Assembly (NCBI GenBank): GCA_013398295.1
Contig: VZSF01006722.1
Span: 2,124,492 to 2,188,491 of the forward strand
Length of the DNA stretch: 64,000 nucleotides
Origin: Chionis minor
Taxonomy: Eukaryota > Chordata > Aves > Charadriiformes > Chionididae
Direction: 5' to 3'
Positions 23,901-37,985 of this stretch are shown here, in pieces. How positions within the stretch are numbered: position 1 is the first letter of the stretch; every line of letters begins with the position of its first letter. The notes under the pieces were generated by a model. It saw only the letters and a list, made by a program, of their open reading frames with translations, did no database searches and was not told the origin of the DNA. The translations under genes were made by a program, and so were the position numbers.

Positions 23901-26900
23901 TGTGCATGAAGGATCAGGAAGAGTGGAAAAATGCATGTAAAATTAACAGAGAAAAGCAGCATTCATGAAAGTTTTTAGAAGAATAAAACATGAAATTGTT
24001 TTCCCTGATATGGGATTAGATGGCCAGCTCTCCATAGATGTTACTGAATTTCTGAAGTCACTAAAACAAACTGGTGTGTGCGTATTACTGTAGAGTGATA
24101 TACACTAAAGTAAGATTTGCTGTGATTTTATTCCTCCTTACTATAATTGCAAGTTTTTGGAGAAAGACCTGCAGTGTAAATTAGGTTGGGATGGGGAATG
24201 AGGAAATTAATATTCCTCCTCAAATAAAAAGCAATCTGCATGCCCTCAGAGTGAATACTGAAGGGGTGAATCTTTTTTATCAGTTCCAAAACTCAAACCA
24301 GTTCTTTTCTAGTTTTTATTTCCAGTTCTTGCCAATACCTCTCCATCTGTAGTATCCTCTACTTTTCTCCTGACACATTTTTCAGTAGTTTCATGGCGCT
24401 AATACAAAAATCTGTGAAATGTTAACAACAGAGAGATCCTTGGTCAAGCTGGATTTAGGAAAATGAGGTCAAGACGTCTGGGAAAGAGGCAAGGCTATAT
24501 AGTTCCAGGGTTTGTTCTAATGTATAATTTAGATTCTGATATGCCACCTAATTTTAACAAGCTCCATGACTAGAATAATAAGTTAAACCAAATAGGTGTA
24601 TCAGATCATGGACATTGAAAAACAGGTCATTTCAGGCTGTCTTAATTGAAAATGTTGTCTCGGATTTATGATGCAGGTCTGGACCAGAGTAATATTTAAT
24701 AGTCTAATCTATTAAATGTCTCCTGTTGGTTAAGGCAAAATATATGGGTCAAAGTGTGAAAGGATTAGTTCCATCAGAGAATCTCTTTCAGATGCTATTA
24801 ATGTATAATTAAGGCTCAGATCAGAGTAGTCTCTCTATTATGGCCACATCAAAAGCTACAGTCAACCTCCTCTCGGCAGTAGTTTTGCAATGTGAATAAA
24901 TGCTCACCAGAGACTTACTTGAAGACACTCAATCAATTTTAATTCTACTTTTGTATCCTACCTGACTCCAAGTTTTCAGATGCTGTTAAGCCACTGTAAA
25001 ACAAACCTTATGCTGCGTATCCTAAAGGACAATATTACTGTAAATATTCTTGAGAAGCTGGATCACAACCAGCATCAAACTATGTGATTTTAAAATCGTG
25101 CTTGTACTTTTCTTGTTACAACATTGGCCTAAAGACAGTCAGGCCCAATCTGTTTGCTGCCTGCTTGTTGGGTTTCGGCTTGTTGTGTGCTAGAAGGTAA
25201 GAGTTTTAAGGTGATGTGGATCCTGGGGCTCAGTTAGTTAACACAGCATGCCTTTTGCCTGAATTTGACCAACACAGCTACTCCTTTTCTGTTTAATGGG
25301 TTAGATGAGTAGAGTACCAAGATGTGTTCTTCACGGAAGACGACTCAGCAGGTTGCTTGTTGCGTGAGGCAGTGAAGGTCAGGCGGAGGGGCATTACAAA
25401 ACTGATGAAAGATTTTGATTGATGGAACTTTTATTCCTAAGCATGCAAGAATGGAAACCTCTTTTCTAAGAGCTAACAGAAGACATGCCAAAATAACAAG
25501 AATGTTCTTGTTGATTTATCTATAAATGGTATTGGGTCTCTGGTGTTGATTAAATAAGTATCATCTCGTAAAGCCAGCAGTTCTATTAAGCATTTGCAAA
25601 TGTAAGCAAGATTAACAGTCTTCAACAATGCATCAAAACTGAATCCTCTGGAATATAAACTTTATATAGGTTGTGCCTTTTCCTATATCACTATGAACAC
25701 TCTTTGATGTTACCATTGGTATGGTGAACACACTGTGACTTTCAGTAAGTTTACAAACAAGTAGTTTACTTGTGGTAAGTTGCAGTTTGGTGTTTCTTCT
25801 GGAATCTTCTCTGAGTTTTAAGTCAAAGCTTTAAAGTGAGCAAAGCCTGTGTGTGTGGTTATTTATATACCATCTGCATGTCAGTCAGCAGCAAATTAAG
25901 TTATCTTTTAAAAAGTGTTTAAACATTTGAATAAATTATGGGGGGAGTTGTTTGGGTTTTATCTTGTTTTGTTTACCTTGTTTTATCTTGATAAACTATT
26001 GAAATGGATTCAGGAATCTCTATTGCAAAAGAATAACGTGCAATTAACTTTTATATGTGACGGCTGTTAATTGCATCCTTCCCCCTTGCAAAGGAGATCC
26101 TTCTACGTGGTGTAGCTTTGTTGATATCTCCTAAGTTGGCTCTTGGTTGTATCCTCTAAATAAAGCAGAAGAGACCAATACTGCAAACAGAAGAGATTCT
26201 TGATACCTTTGTAATTACTCATCCACTGTTTTGGAAACTATGAAGAAATCTTTCTTATTGTGTATCCTTCTTCATCTATTATTTTGAAAGAAATAAGCTG
26301 CCATCAGCCAGCCAGGATCACCACTGAAGTCTTCAATACACAGCTGCTAGGAGTTTGACTTAGAAACGAGACAGAGACAAAAACAGAAAAAAATCCACTC
26401 AGTGCGTGGGAAGAAGAGAGAGCTTTTAGGAGGTAGCATTTCTGGGTTTCCTTTGTGCAAGTACGTTATTAAAAAAAATTGACTTTATTTTTCAAGAGGG
26501 AAATACTGCTAGTGAAGCAGTTACGGGTGAACCATTCTGTCAAGGTATCTTGTTAAGGCCTGGACATGTATTTCAGATCTGCTCTTGCTTTATGTTGGTG
26601 CTGATTCTTATGCCAGTGAAGTTTCGCTGTTGACTTAATTGTGAACAGGCAATGTTCTGGCTCCTTAATGGTTTACGAAGCTGTATGTGATAGCTAAGGT
26701 CTTCCAGTTGCTCTCAAGGGAATGTGTTCTTCATAAAAGATTGCCCATCTGATCCTGAGGTATTCAGCTTCATTTTTTTACTTTATCAACAGAGTTAAAT
26801 GAGCAATGTGCAGATTTAGTATTCTGTAATTCCAGTAGTCCACAGAAGCACGTAGAATCTTGTAACTGGATAAATACATTTTGGAGAAATGACCGTGTGT

Positions 26901-29900
26901 ACTCAGAACAGTTTTCTCATCATTCCAGTGCTTGCACAACATTAACTATTATATGGCTTTTTTGCACTGACTGTCATCGCATTCTTCAAACTAGAAAGAA
27001 AAACAAATCATTGCGAATATGTTTGAACGGTTGGCGGTGAATAAGCTGGAATGTACAAAATAACTCAAGAGAAGACTGTTGAAGTGTTTGCTGACAGCCA
27101 GTTGTTCACTGACAATGGACAGATTGGTTCAGGCAAACACATTGTCCAGGATTAAACCTAGACAAGACCTGGAAACGAATCCTTTTTAATTGGAGGCTCA
27201 GACATGTTTATTATTTGTCCGTTTTCTTTTTCACTTTTGTGCACTTTTTTGCTTGTTGTCCATTTCTCTGTGTGTTCTCATCAGTTTCTGAGTTCTTGCA
27301 TGAGACAGAAGTACCAAAATAATCTGGCAAGATGTAATATTTCAAACATGAATTAGTCACCCCAACCAGTTAACAATATTCTCCCCCGCTTGGCATCATT
27401 ACACTGGGATGGCTCCGTGTGCTTGAGAGAGATGATGTGAGAGTGGTTACTTAACCATCGCTGCAAGTAAGAGAAAAGTCTTCAAAATATGGGTTAGTAA
27501 ATTTAGGCTTATGGATTTCTTGGAAGCAGGGATTGGTGGGAGTAAGGCTCAGAGTTCAGGACGTCAGATTTGTTAAAGCTTTGTTTGAGAATGGTTTTTA
27601 AACAAATTACTTACCAAGTTAGTTACTTTGGCAATGGGATGGCCTAAGTAGCTCCTTACTTCAGTCTCTCTTCCTGTGTTGGTCCCTTTTTCCACCCTCC
27701 CCATGTGCCCCTGCAAGTTGCTACAGCTGTGTGTGAGGCGGCGTGGAGTTCTGGGTAGGATCAGAAGGCTGATTTGTCTGAAAAATAACTTGGCTGAAAA
27801 TATTTATGTGTAACTTAACGGTCAGAGGCCTGGTGCGGTTTTGGTCCTGGTGCAATTGTCCTAACACTGCTAAGGGGTGGTGTAGGATCGGGTATGAGCA
27901 GACAAGGGCCATGTGGAAGGAATGTAAACTGCTGCTACCAAATTTCTGTGTCACAATACCCTGAAGGACATGGCCCCAAGGTGGGTGGCTGGCAGAAGTA
28001 CATTGCTTGGGTGCTTTGCAACAGGCTGCCTGTGTGCGGTACGGGAGCGATGTGAAGAAATGGGCTTGTGTGTGTTCACTAGACAGCTACCTAGATGATG
28101 GGTATCTTGTCTCCTCAGCTCTGTTTTCACTTCACAGGAGGAGGAAGGTCTGGAAGCAGCTCATACTTGCAGCCGCTTGGCAAGGGCAAAGGTATTGCAT
28201 GAGAGTTTGCTTTTGTGCTGGCCTTATCTTTGACCATTTGGAGCAGGAATGACTACATTTGACTTCTGACTGGGCATGCGCCCAGATAAATACATGCAAT
28301 ACTGGTGGTAACTGAGCAGCAGATCTCTGGAGCAGAGACAGTCTGTTCTTGAGATGGTTGCTGTGGTCTTTTTAAGGTAAAAGCTTTCTGGACTTTGTGA
28401 CTAAGGGAAATGCAAACAATCATTAACTGTGGCTTGAGAGAAGTACTTGTCTGGACTCCTCAGAATCCCTCCATCCTTTACATTTTGATTTTAAGTAGAA
28501 CTATAAACTTCCAGAACACTTTCTTCACTGAGATTAGACTATTTTTTTGTATTTTCCTTTCCCCCTCGCTTCCATAACTCCAAAGAAGAAAACCGTTATT
28601 TTTTGTTGTTGCTTTTCTTTGGCCTTCCCTTTTCCCCCAACTTTTTCCTCTTCCCCTCTTGCATTTAAAGAGCGGGGATATTGTGAACGGTGAATTTTAA
28701 GAACCTGGATTTATTTTATAGATATGGAAACTTTCTTTGTGATGTTAGGAAACTACCTAAGGAGATTGCCTGCAATAGCATGAAACTGGATTGAGAAATA
28801 GAATTTTATATGTAAATTAATTACAAAAATATAAATCCACATCTGAATTTGTTTAGCTTTTTTATCACTCTAGATATCCTATGCATTAAATATGTATAAA
28901 TATTGAACAACTATTTTCACAGTGGTGAACAACTGACTGGAATTTGACTTTCCAGAGTAAAAGACAATGTTTATTTAGTGATCCTTTATATAATGCTCTT
29001 TCTTACTGTGAATCTGACAAAATATGACACCCCCTCCAACCTCTGAAAATACACAACTTTAATCAATAATAGGAGGTTGATGCCTGAGACATACCTAGAG
29101 CTTTTAGGCAGCGGTGTTGGTATTTCTAGAGGGATCGCTATTTTAGAAGACTGGCATTCAGGTGACAGTCATCAGTCTACTTGCTTGTTTTGGCTTTTGC
29201 TCATGGAAATGTTCTGTCCAGAATCATTATCTGTGTTGCAAATATGTTTGTAGTAATTATGCCTCTGCAGGCCCGATGAGCCATTACCTTTTTATTGTGG
29301 CATAAAAATGTTTTTGAAATCTCTGTACCAAAGTAATTAGCAAAAATTAAGGAGGAGATCACAGGGGGTGATTTTTTTTTTTCCCATTAAAGTAACAGCT
29401 GGATTTGCTATAGCAAGTCAGAGAAGGCTGATGCTTCATTCTCACTTTGTTGATGCTGTAGGTACAGGAACAACCATGGACACTGTGCAACTGACTAATG
29501 GATTTACTTGGGTGATTAATGCCTATTATCTACTTTACTTCAGAGTTGGATACTTACTAAACTGATTTTAATACCCTGAAATATGCTGAAATCACCTCAA
29601 TTTCTTGCAAAATTACTTCTCGTGAATAGGGTGGTGCTTAATGCAGGCTGGAACATGCAGTAGGTGATAGCATTAGGGAATGGGCCTGCAGAGAAAACAA
29701 AACCAACCAACTTTGAAAGCTATCATAACGTTGAAGGCATAGCATGATTTTGGAGCTAGCAGCTCCCAGATACAGAGTGATTCTGTGTCCTTCTTTCCTA
29801 TGCCTTGCATCCTATTAAAGTTAATGGGAATGAGATGCCTAAATGTATTGGACATTTGCGTGCGTATATGGTCTGATGCTATTCTCTGTCAAGATTTGTG

Positions 29901-30564
29901 ATGCTGTAGGTGTTTTGCAGTTCCAAATATGTGTTATATTAAAGGTTATTATATACCAATATTAACATATTTGGCTGTTATATTATGCTCCTTATGTAAT
30001 ACTGTGCTCCTCCTTTCCCCGTCCCCCCTGCCATGTTTCTCTTCTAAACTATGACCTGTGTTACTTGCACAGCTGCTGGTCTGTAAGGAGGCCACGCTCC
30101 TTTTCTTACTTGCCCTGTCCTCAACTCCATATGGCAACATCTTCCTCTTTTTCTAGAGAAGTCCCAGAACAGAGTTGCTGTGTTCCCAGTGAGAGAGAGG
30201 GAGTTATGTTTTGCCAGAGGGATCATCCCACAAGAGATCTGAGAGGCATCAGCATTATCTTTGCCTTATGACATTTGCCAGCTGCTTATTTCTCTCAGGG
30301 GTTTTGAGTTTAGTGATCGAAAGACAAGTATCTCCAGCTGGCATCCTATAGGACAGATCCTGCTTCTCCTCAGGGCTAACTCACCCAAGGTACCATTAAT
30401 GTGATTATCTTCCACTCTCTAAGCTAATCCCAGAGCTAGCTCAGATATTTCCAAGTCCTTTTAAATTATGCTGTGTATCTGTAACCTTAGAGCCTAGCTC
30501 TGCAGACCAGTAAAAGGTGACTTTGGGGAAAAGGCTGTACTGTTTCCCTGTTACGCGTTGGTTG
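20907..30564. other. Long non-coding stretch, no gene recognised
   Basis: Nothing here can be supported as a gene. No plausible long reading frame occurs between about 23760 and 27720. Small items: an old-repeat phrase at 23329-23385 (ACTGAAATTAATGAGGTTATTC), a direct repeat of GTTTTATCTTG near 25957-25990, a splice-like flanked open segment at 25135-25196, a 16-nt near-palindrome CTGGGC-ATGC-GCCCAG at 28270-28285, and an old-repeat phrase at 29811-29855 (AAAGTTAATGGGAATGAGATG, then CCTAAATGT). Confidence 0.5.
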
Positions 30565-30670
30565 TTGAGGCACAGAGAGTGCCTTATGCTGCCTCACTAG
30601 GGAAATCGGTCGCTGAGCGCTGTGAATTGAACCGAATTGGAGTCCCAGCCTCTGCAAGAGTACCCTTCCT
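30565..30670 (-). repeat. MIR-like (CORE-SINE) relic, minus orientation
   Basis: The plus strand reads GTTGAGGCACAGAGAG, then GCTGTGAATTGAACC and AGTCCCAGCCTCTGC. These three phrases, in this order and spacing, are what the reverse complement of an ancient MIR-type SINE gives: the GAGGCACAGAGAG block, the tRNA-like GAATTGAACCC block, and a downstream CAG-rich block. Divergence is heavy, so the exact subfamily and ends cannot be given. Confidence 0.5.
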
Positions 30671-31817
30671 GATCGTTGTTTGCAAGGGGGCAGTTTTCAT
30701 AGAAGCAATAGGGACTTTGTTGCAGGTATCTGCCAGGCTCTTCTTTCAAGACTTGGCATGGGTGGCTTAAGCAGTTTCATTTAGAAGGAAAGTGAGTGTT
30801 GGCACCCCTGGGAAAAGTCAAGTGTTGTGGGCAGGCTGTCCAGACAGTGCTGTGCAATCCCTTCTTGCCCTTGGGGCTACAGGCTTGGGTTTCATTCTTT
30901 TTCCCATGCTTCTTTAGCCCCAGTAAATTTCCAAAATGTGCGTGGTAACCTGGAGAACTACAATGAACTTTTTTCCTCACAGCAGAGGAAGACGAAACCG
31001 CAGGTTAGGCTGCCCTGCTCTGGAGACATATAGCCAGGGAAACGAATAATGTGAGTGTAATGGCTGCTCTTGTCAGGAGCATGAGGGAGAAGTCCTGTAC
31101 CGGGAGGAAAGCAGGTGGCAAAGTGCCCTTGATGGCAGGGCCTCAGATACAGACTGAATCAGCTGTGCGTGTGCTCAGGTGCTTAACAACGGTCTGTATG
31201 AACATGAACGTGGTGACCTTGAGTCCTGTGGTCTTTGCTAGGAGTCTGGGAGCCAAGTACAGTTGAAGCAACTTGAGGAATATGTCTCTGCAAATTCTGG
31301 CATGTCTTGGCCTTTCTTCTTGTGCCAAGCTGAGACTCCAACATGATGCTCCCAGCACAAATTCACCCTTTTAACCTCTTAACACACCTAGTATATGTGC
31401 GTGCACATCCTCACGCTCTAAGGTGAAAGGGAGCCAGGGATGGCAAGCGCTTCTGGAGAGGATAAGTAGGTACAAGTTGGATGAATCTCCAGGGCTGGTT
31501 GGTCTGTAGTTCAAGCAGGCAAAGTGAGTAACTGGAGAAGGAGGAATACTTTCATACTCTATGAGCAAGCTATGCAGATGTAAGGAAACTTCCTATAACC
31601 TGCAGAATAGGTAAAATCAGCTCACAAACTTCTGTGTTTAGCAGATTTCTAAGTCTGTAACCAAAGAACTAACTGTATTTATATGCCTTGGCCTTATTTT
31701 GGAGAGAGGCGGAATGAGAAGAAAACACTTGGGACAGCCCTAAAAATCTTAATTTGGCTCTGCTGTTAACCTGCTACTGTTGTCAGCAAGTTTTTAGCTC
31801 TTTGTTTGGGTGTGGTT

Positions 31818-31858
31818 CCCCCCCCCCCCCCCCCCGCCCCGCTCCCCCNCCTCCCCCT
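31818..31858. repeat. C-rich homopolymer tract with one ambiguous base
   Basis: A run of about 18 C is followed by GCCCC, GCTCCCCC, an N at 31849, and more C-rich sequence. The N shows that the assembler or base caller was unsure here, so the exact tract length should not be trusted. The minus strand is a strong G-quadruplex candidate. Confidence 0.85.
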
Positions 31859-34800
31859 CTTTACTTTGCTGTTTCTCCTATTGAAAACTCAAGCCTTGCC
31901 TGGGCCCCTTGCAAGCATTATGGTTAGAATAACCCATACTGCCTCATGTATAGTTGACTAGCGGTCTCTTGTTGAGAGTCTGATCCACATGGATGCAACA
32001 TTAATGTGAAATCTGCTACTGCCTGTTTCAGCTCGTGGGACATGAGGTTAGGCTCTTTTTTTGAGAGCTCCGCACCTTTAACCACCAGGTGACCGAGGCA
32101 TCGCCTCATATATAATATAGAAAGATGGATTTATTTTTTGTTACATATCTGCTGCAGTTCTGGATCAGGGCTACAGCCTAGAATTTCTTCCTCCTCTTCC
32201 CACAGCCTGCCCTGGCCCACAGTTCAGTACTTGCTGTCCCTATTCAGCTATTCACAGCAAGGTCAACACTTGAAAGATTGGTTTGGCATAGCATGTTGCT
32301 TTTTCTCTTTTTCTCTTTTTCTTCACTCTGTTCACAAAAATACTATTGTGAGTGCAGTTATACCACAGAAACACACTCTAGCTGTCATTTTCTGCTCTGC
32401 CAACCAGTGTTGTAAGTGTGTGTGTTTGTGGCGAGTGGTAGAGCAAAACAAGACATCATTTGGGCATGAGTGCATCTGCTGCATCCAAGCAGCGTGTTCC
32501 CAGTGTGCTTTAAGTTGAGGTCATTTTACAGTTTGAAGTCTTCCCTAGCTAGAAGGCAAGTCAGAAGAGTTTCTAGCAAAGGAGAGGAGTATTGCACTGA
32601 TAATCATAGCTTCATGCTGAATGTTACCTGTGTGACTTAGACAGCTATAGCTTACAGAAGCTGCCTGGGTGTTTGGAATTGGCAAAGTGCTGTTCTTCCA
32701 TGTGCTCATGTAGGACTAGAAGTAATGAAGTTCTGTTGCAGAAGTCTGTCTAGTGCTGGCTGTGATAACTGCTGTCCTGTGAGTAGCGAAGGAAATGTAA
32801 CAGGGTTGGGCACAAGTTATTTTAAAAAAAGCCCACTATAGAATTGGATAATTTCCTTAGAAAATGTCACTCTTATCTTTTGGCTTTAGGAGTTCTGTAG
32901 AATGGGCTATACAATGAAAAGCTTCCTAAAGACTTCCACAAAGGGGGAATTAGCCAAGTCCTATTCATAGAACCCTATGTCTGTGCTGAAAAGGTAGCGA
33001 GAGTCCATTCTGCAGTGAGCTCTCCCACAGCAGCCAGGAGTTGCTAAGCCTTTCAAAGGCAGTAAGGCTTTCAGGCTTTGTGCTCCTCCTATCCCCATAA
33101 ACCACCCTATAGTTTGCTTTCGTACTTAGAAGAAAGTGTTTCAAATAGCCCATTTTCCTGAGCTACCAGAATGCTAACAGTTTCCCTGACAACTTGGCTA
33201 TAGCGATTTCTCCTGTTTTTTTTCTATGCCAGTTTCCCAAGAACTGGTAATTTCAGTTAATTCCCTCCTGGGAATATGGGAGTGAGATATTATGTTTGTT
33301 TTCCTGTGATGAATTCTGCATGAATGGTTTCACCCTGCACGCAGGATGCAGGGAAGGGAAATTCAGAAAAAGCTTATCAAACAAAGGAAGAAGGGAAATA
33401 AAAGGGAAGGAACAGTGAATTAAAAAGGCTTTTAAAAGATGGAGATCAATGAAATGGATATAATTCTCTTGCTATGAATAACTTAAATTTTTCATTTATT
33501 TACCTTATTTACAACTGTGTGAATTATGATCCAAAATAGTATTTGAATTATTTGTTGAACTTGACAGTCTCGTAGCAGGAAAAATATGAGTGTCTGTAGC
33601 CTAAACGTCAAGAACCTCTGAATCTATAATGTAGGCCGCATTTCAGAAAGGTTGTTGTGGATTCTCCATTTTTGATGGAATGGATCATCTTTTCTATTTT
33701 TCTTATCCACAGGAGATCCATATAGCTATATCTGATAGCAGCTTACAAAAGAGCAGGTTAACTTTGGAATGTCTTTATCTCAGCTTAATGCCATTTATTG
33801 TTGGGGTGTATGGGAATTGTACCCTCCCAGTTGTAGAGCCTACAGGCTCTATAAGGACCGTTAGTTCTCCCAGGTGTGAAAGAGCAGTGCAGGAAACTGA
33901 AGATGCGTGTAGATGCAATATGTCATGAAATTGTCCTGACAGAGTATCCCAGCTTTGTCTTGCCATCTGGAGTGTATTCAAAGGCTAGTGTTTCTTATTC
34001 TCAAAACATACCAAGATAATTTTCCAGCAATTCTGTTAGCTGTTGAGCATTTAAAAACAATACAGATAGGATCAGACAGAAAAATGCTGTTAGTGTGAGG
34101 TACACAATAACACTGAGTTATGGATTTAGTGGTCTTCAAAGAACTGTGATTTGGTAAAATGTCCATATTTAACCACTGGACTCTGGTACCAATTACTGAA
34201 GAGACTTAAGGTTCACCATTAGGAACTTAGTTTTCAGAATCGCTTAATAAGCCGTATCGCTTAATCAGATTTTGTTCCAGAGTCCAACATGAAAGGTTCT
34301 GCAAAGCAACCATCCCCTTTAATCCTGAGTTCCCAAGAACAGCCCCATTGCACTTGCTAAATATCACCTTGTCTTCAAAGCATTTCACTGAGGAATTTAC
34401 TACGGAAGAAGAGTTTCAGGTGAATATTTCCCAGGTCATCGTTGCCTGCTCCATCACACAAACCTTGCCTGCTTTAAGGTTACAGAGAGAGATTACAAAT
34501 GCGTGTAAGAACAAGAGGATGGGAGGTGACCTGATCTCGGGATTCTCACTCCAGAGAAAACTTTCCTGCTTGGGAGTTGAAGCATTCCCACGGTTTTAGC
34601 CAGTAGAGGGAGATGTTACACGTACCTAAGTCACATACAGTGCATGAGGTAGCTGTGCCCTTCTTAAAGGGGGGCACCAAGCCCGGCCTAGCACACATAA
34701 ATGGAGGGGTTCCTGTTTCCCTCCTACATGCCCTTAGTTGTTTTAGTACGTTTTCCAAAGGTGCTTTCTTCTGGAAGAAGCTAAAAACTTGGTGCGGAAA

Positions 34801-36924
34801 ATTTTGTAAAAATTAAGTTGTTCTAAGCATACACTGAAAGAACCAATAGTGTATTCATTTATCCAAGCAAATAAGTGCCCAGGCAAAAGAGATATCGGTG
34901 TATACCATTTGCAATGGCAAATTAATATCTTCAGGTGCCTGTTATATGACCTTTAAGAGCTGTTCTGATAACATTGGAATTAGTATTATGAAGGAATGAT
35001 CACTAACGGTAGGGAAGTGTATGAAACAGCTACTAAGCGCTATAATATTAGTGCCATATTCTTTGTTACAGATCATTACATTTTTTTATTGTAGGTAAAT
35101 GTCATTAGCCATTGCAAAAGGGAAAAGGGAAGTGAGGGAACAGTGGAAAAACACTGCAGACCTAATAGCTGTTGTCTGTCTTTATAGTGGGATCAAACTG
35201 AGGCACAAGGAAGGGGAGTTGACATGGACGGCAGCTGGTTTCCTCTCAGATGTCAGTGTATATGGGGACACAAGGGTGTTATTTAACATACACTGTTTGT
35301 GGAAGCAGGAGCTGCTCTCCATCGTTACGCTTCTTGGGAAATCTTCTTGTACTACTTCTTGTGTTGAGCAACAGGATCCCAGATCAGAGGGATGAGTTGG
35401 GTATTTGAGCTTGATACAGTCACACACTACACCTCTCTGCTCTCTTTACGCTAAACAAGATTTCTTGGGAGGTGGGTGGGCAGGGCAGCTTCAGTGCATG
35501 TTATCTGCATTAGTTCACTTTTCACCACAAAATGAATTTGACAGGTTGGGAGGCCATCCATCCATGGGAATTGCTGTGTTCACTTCAAACGTGGCTGATG
35601 TAATGGCTCATTAATTAAACTCCCTTTGCTTTGTTTATAGCAAGATTAGATTATTTTTATACTAACAGACTGCAGACCCAAGTATCTTTGGTCTCTTTTA
35701 CTGCTACTCATAGAGCTTCTTTGGGGCCATGCTTTGAAACATAGATACTATTCAGTTTCAAATGTGTGTTTGAGCTTGGTATGTCCTATAATTCCATTCT
35801 TAGGCAGCATCTCATAACCATCTTATGCAAAGGAAAAAAAAAATAAGTGAAAAAGGTCAGGTACTGCCTCAGGCTTGACTTTAACAACCCCCTTCTATTG
35901 ATGTGCCTGAATAAAGGCTGCAGGATATGACCTTGATATCTTCTACTTTAAATGTCTGTATTGAATGTATGAAGTGTTCTTTGTGTATAATTTTTTCCTC
36001 TTTGCTATTTTAGAGGCTTTGCTTTTGTTCTTTAGATTACTTTGGATGCTGACTTAGTACTGTAACATTCTCGTGGCAGGAAATGTCTGTATATGGAAAT
36101 CTTGCAGCTAGACTTCAGTAATTCCCACACAGACTGTCAGTCCTATGCAGTGACTATGTATACTCTGTCCTCATGTTGGCAAGAGAATTCAATTGTGTTC
36201 CTACAATGGGATAGGATTTAAAGCTTTTAGTTGCTTTTGTTTCTTGTGGAAACGGTGGCTTCTGGCCATTTGAGTGGAGAGTGACATGGCCTCTTACATA
36301 GGACTTTTACCCATGTTAAGGGAACTGATCAAGCTTGATTTTAAACCAAAAATCCAACCTGATATAAAAGAGGCTCTGGGGCCTGATCTTTTGCCCCTCC
36401 CTTCCCCCTCAGCAGCTCAAATACTAATGTACACTTACAGAAATTAAAGGACTTGGTGAACACTGACTAAAATGTCAGCACAACCAGACAGATTTAATTA
36501 CTTTCTGACCATCTCCCTGCCTCCCTGGCAGACAATGACCAAATATCTATGCAAGCCAACCTCTTAATATGACAATAGCACAATTCCAGTGGGGATTATT
36601 GCTTCTAATTCCAGGTCAGTAAGAGGTGAAGGCACTTGGGACAACTGGAGTTTAGACCTTTCCAAGGTAATAGTCAACACTGTCTCACATCACTCATGAT
36701 TTGATATAAAGGAAAGCTATAAAGTTAAGCAAATGACCATCTTTTTGGCTGTCACACATTAGACCCTCCCTGCAATTGGTTCACTACTTTATTTGCAAAG
36801 TTCAAGATTATCCTGACATCGCTGCACTTCCAGCCCAGTCTGCGCTCATTCTTTATATCCTTCATCCACTGCTTACTCTTTACTGGCCTTTTTGCTAACT
36901 GCTGTCTTTGGTCATATTTGCCCT

Positions 36925-36980
36925 GTGGAGTCAATGGAAAGACCCTTATTAGCATCAGTGAAACTAAACTAGACCCTTTC
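36925..36980. repeat. Old amniote repeat relic (GTCAATGGAAAGAC type)
   Basis: GTGGAGTCAATGGAAAGACCC, then TTATTAGCATCAGTGAAAC and TAGACCC, follows the word order of the common diverged amniote repeat (AGTCAATGGAAAGACT, TTGACTTCAGTG, GATCAGGCCC). Two half-palindromic TTGA/TTCA words lie about 20 bases apart, as in the other copies. The family name is uncertain. Confidence 0.35.
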
Positions 36981-37849
36981 ACATTTTCTTCTCTCATATT
37001 CTCATAAAGTTTTTTCCTCATGCTATATGTCTGTGAGACATGCTGCTAGTTCTCATGTCCAAGTGGCATTTCTGTCTTTTTTTCAAATTTCACTTGAAAA
37101 GTATTTCAAAGTTTTTAAGTTTTTATTCAGAAAAACTGCCTGTAATTATTTCATCAGCTACAGATGCTAGCAATGCTTCAATAATATTTTTTCTGCTTTT
37201 ATTGTGCTTGATGGTTAGGCGTGTTTGTTTATTAGATTCTTGGAATAGTGACCACATCTGTTCTCAGGATCCATATAAAACTTAAGATAATCAATAAATA
37301 ATGTTTCTCAAAAAACAACTCTGAAATCAGCAGAGCAGAGATTTTCTTTGTTTATTGTGTAAGTCCTAAGATAACAGCACTTAGTGTGTGGAAGGACATC
37401 ATTGTGCTAAATTGCAGCATTACCTGATTTAAAACAAAACAAAACAATCTATCATGTACTTTGACCACCCTGCCTGTATTTTCACCTTTAATCTTTCTTT
37501 GTTAGGGGTACTGCTTGCACAGATCCAGTTATAGATACACTTGTCTTATTGGCCTTATCAGTGGCATCTAGATAATAGATAATAGATCACTATTCTGCGT
37601 GATCTTAAAAGATTATAAATGCACTGAGGAGATAGTCTTCTCTTTGCCAGAATTGTATTGTTTGGACTCTTGGCAACTAATGGAGCCTGGGTATGAATTA
37701 GCTAGCAAATAGCCCCCATATATAGCATATATTAACAAACAAAACAACCCTCTCAACCTCAATTCTTAATGTTTCCAAAACAGCCTGGCGCAAAATTATC
37801 CCATTTCTTCTGGCCATGTGTAACGCCTGCTGCTTACAGGTGTGGACTG

Positions 37850-37985
37850 TTTCATTGTCCCCCATTGTAAGATGGTAAAGTTGGGGGCAAGTGACCTACC
37901 CTCTGCAGGTTGTTAGCAGGACAAGGAGCAGAATTTGGGTCTGTCTGCTTTTTCCACCCCAATGCTTCCATCCCTCAGAACAAAT
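37850..37985 (-). repeat. MIR-like (CORE-SINE) relic, minus orientation
   Basis: The plus strand runs CCCCCATTGTAAGATGG, GGGGGCAAGTGACCTACCC, AGGACAAGGAGCAGAATTTG and GGTCTGTCTG. This is the order of the reverse complement of a MIR-type SINE: CCCCATTTTACAGATG, AAGTGACTTGCCC, GCAGAGC..GATTTGAACCC, and AGGTCTGTCTGACTCC. It is better preserved than the copy at 30565. The ends are approximate. Confidence 0.55.

Larger units (their letters stand above)
30671..37849. other. Non-coding stretch, no gene recognised
   Basis: No exon or RNA gene is supported. The stretch contains the C-rich tract at 31818-31858, a (TTTTTCTC)n-like tract at about 32299-32324, a 10-bp direct repeat ATCGCTTAAT at 34239 and 34256, an old-repeat phrase at 36925-36980, an (AAAAC)n run at 37431-37446, and a (TAGATAA)n run at 37569-37588. 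Confidence 0.5.
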
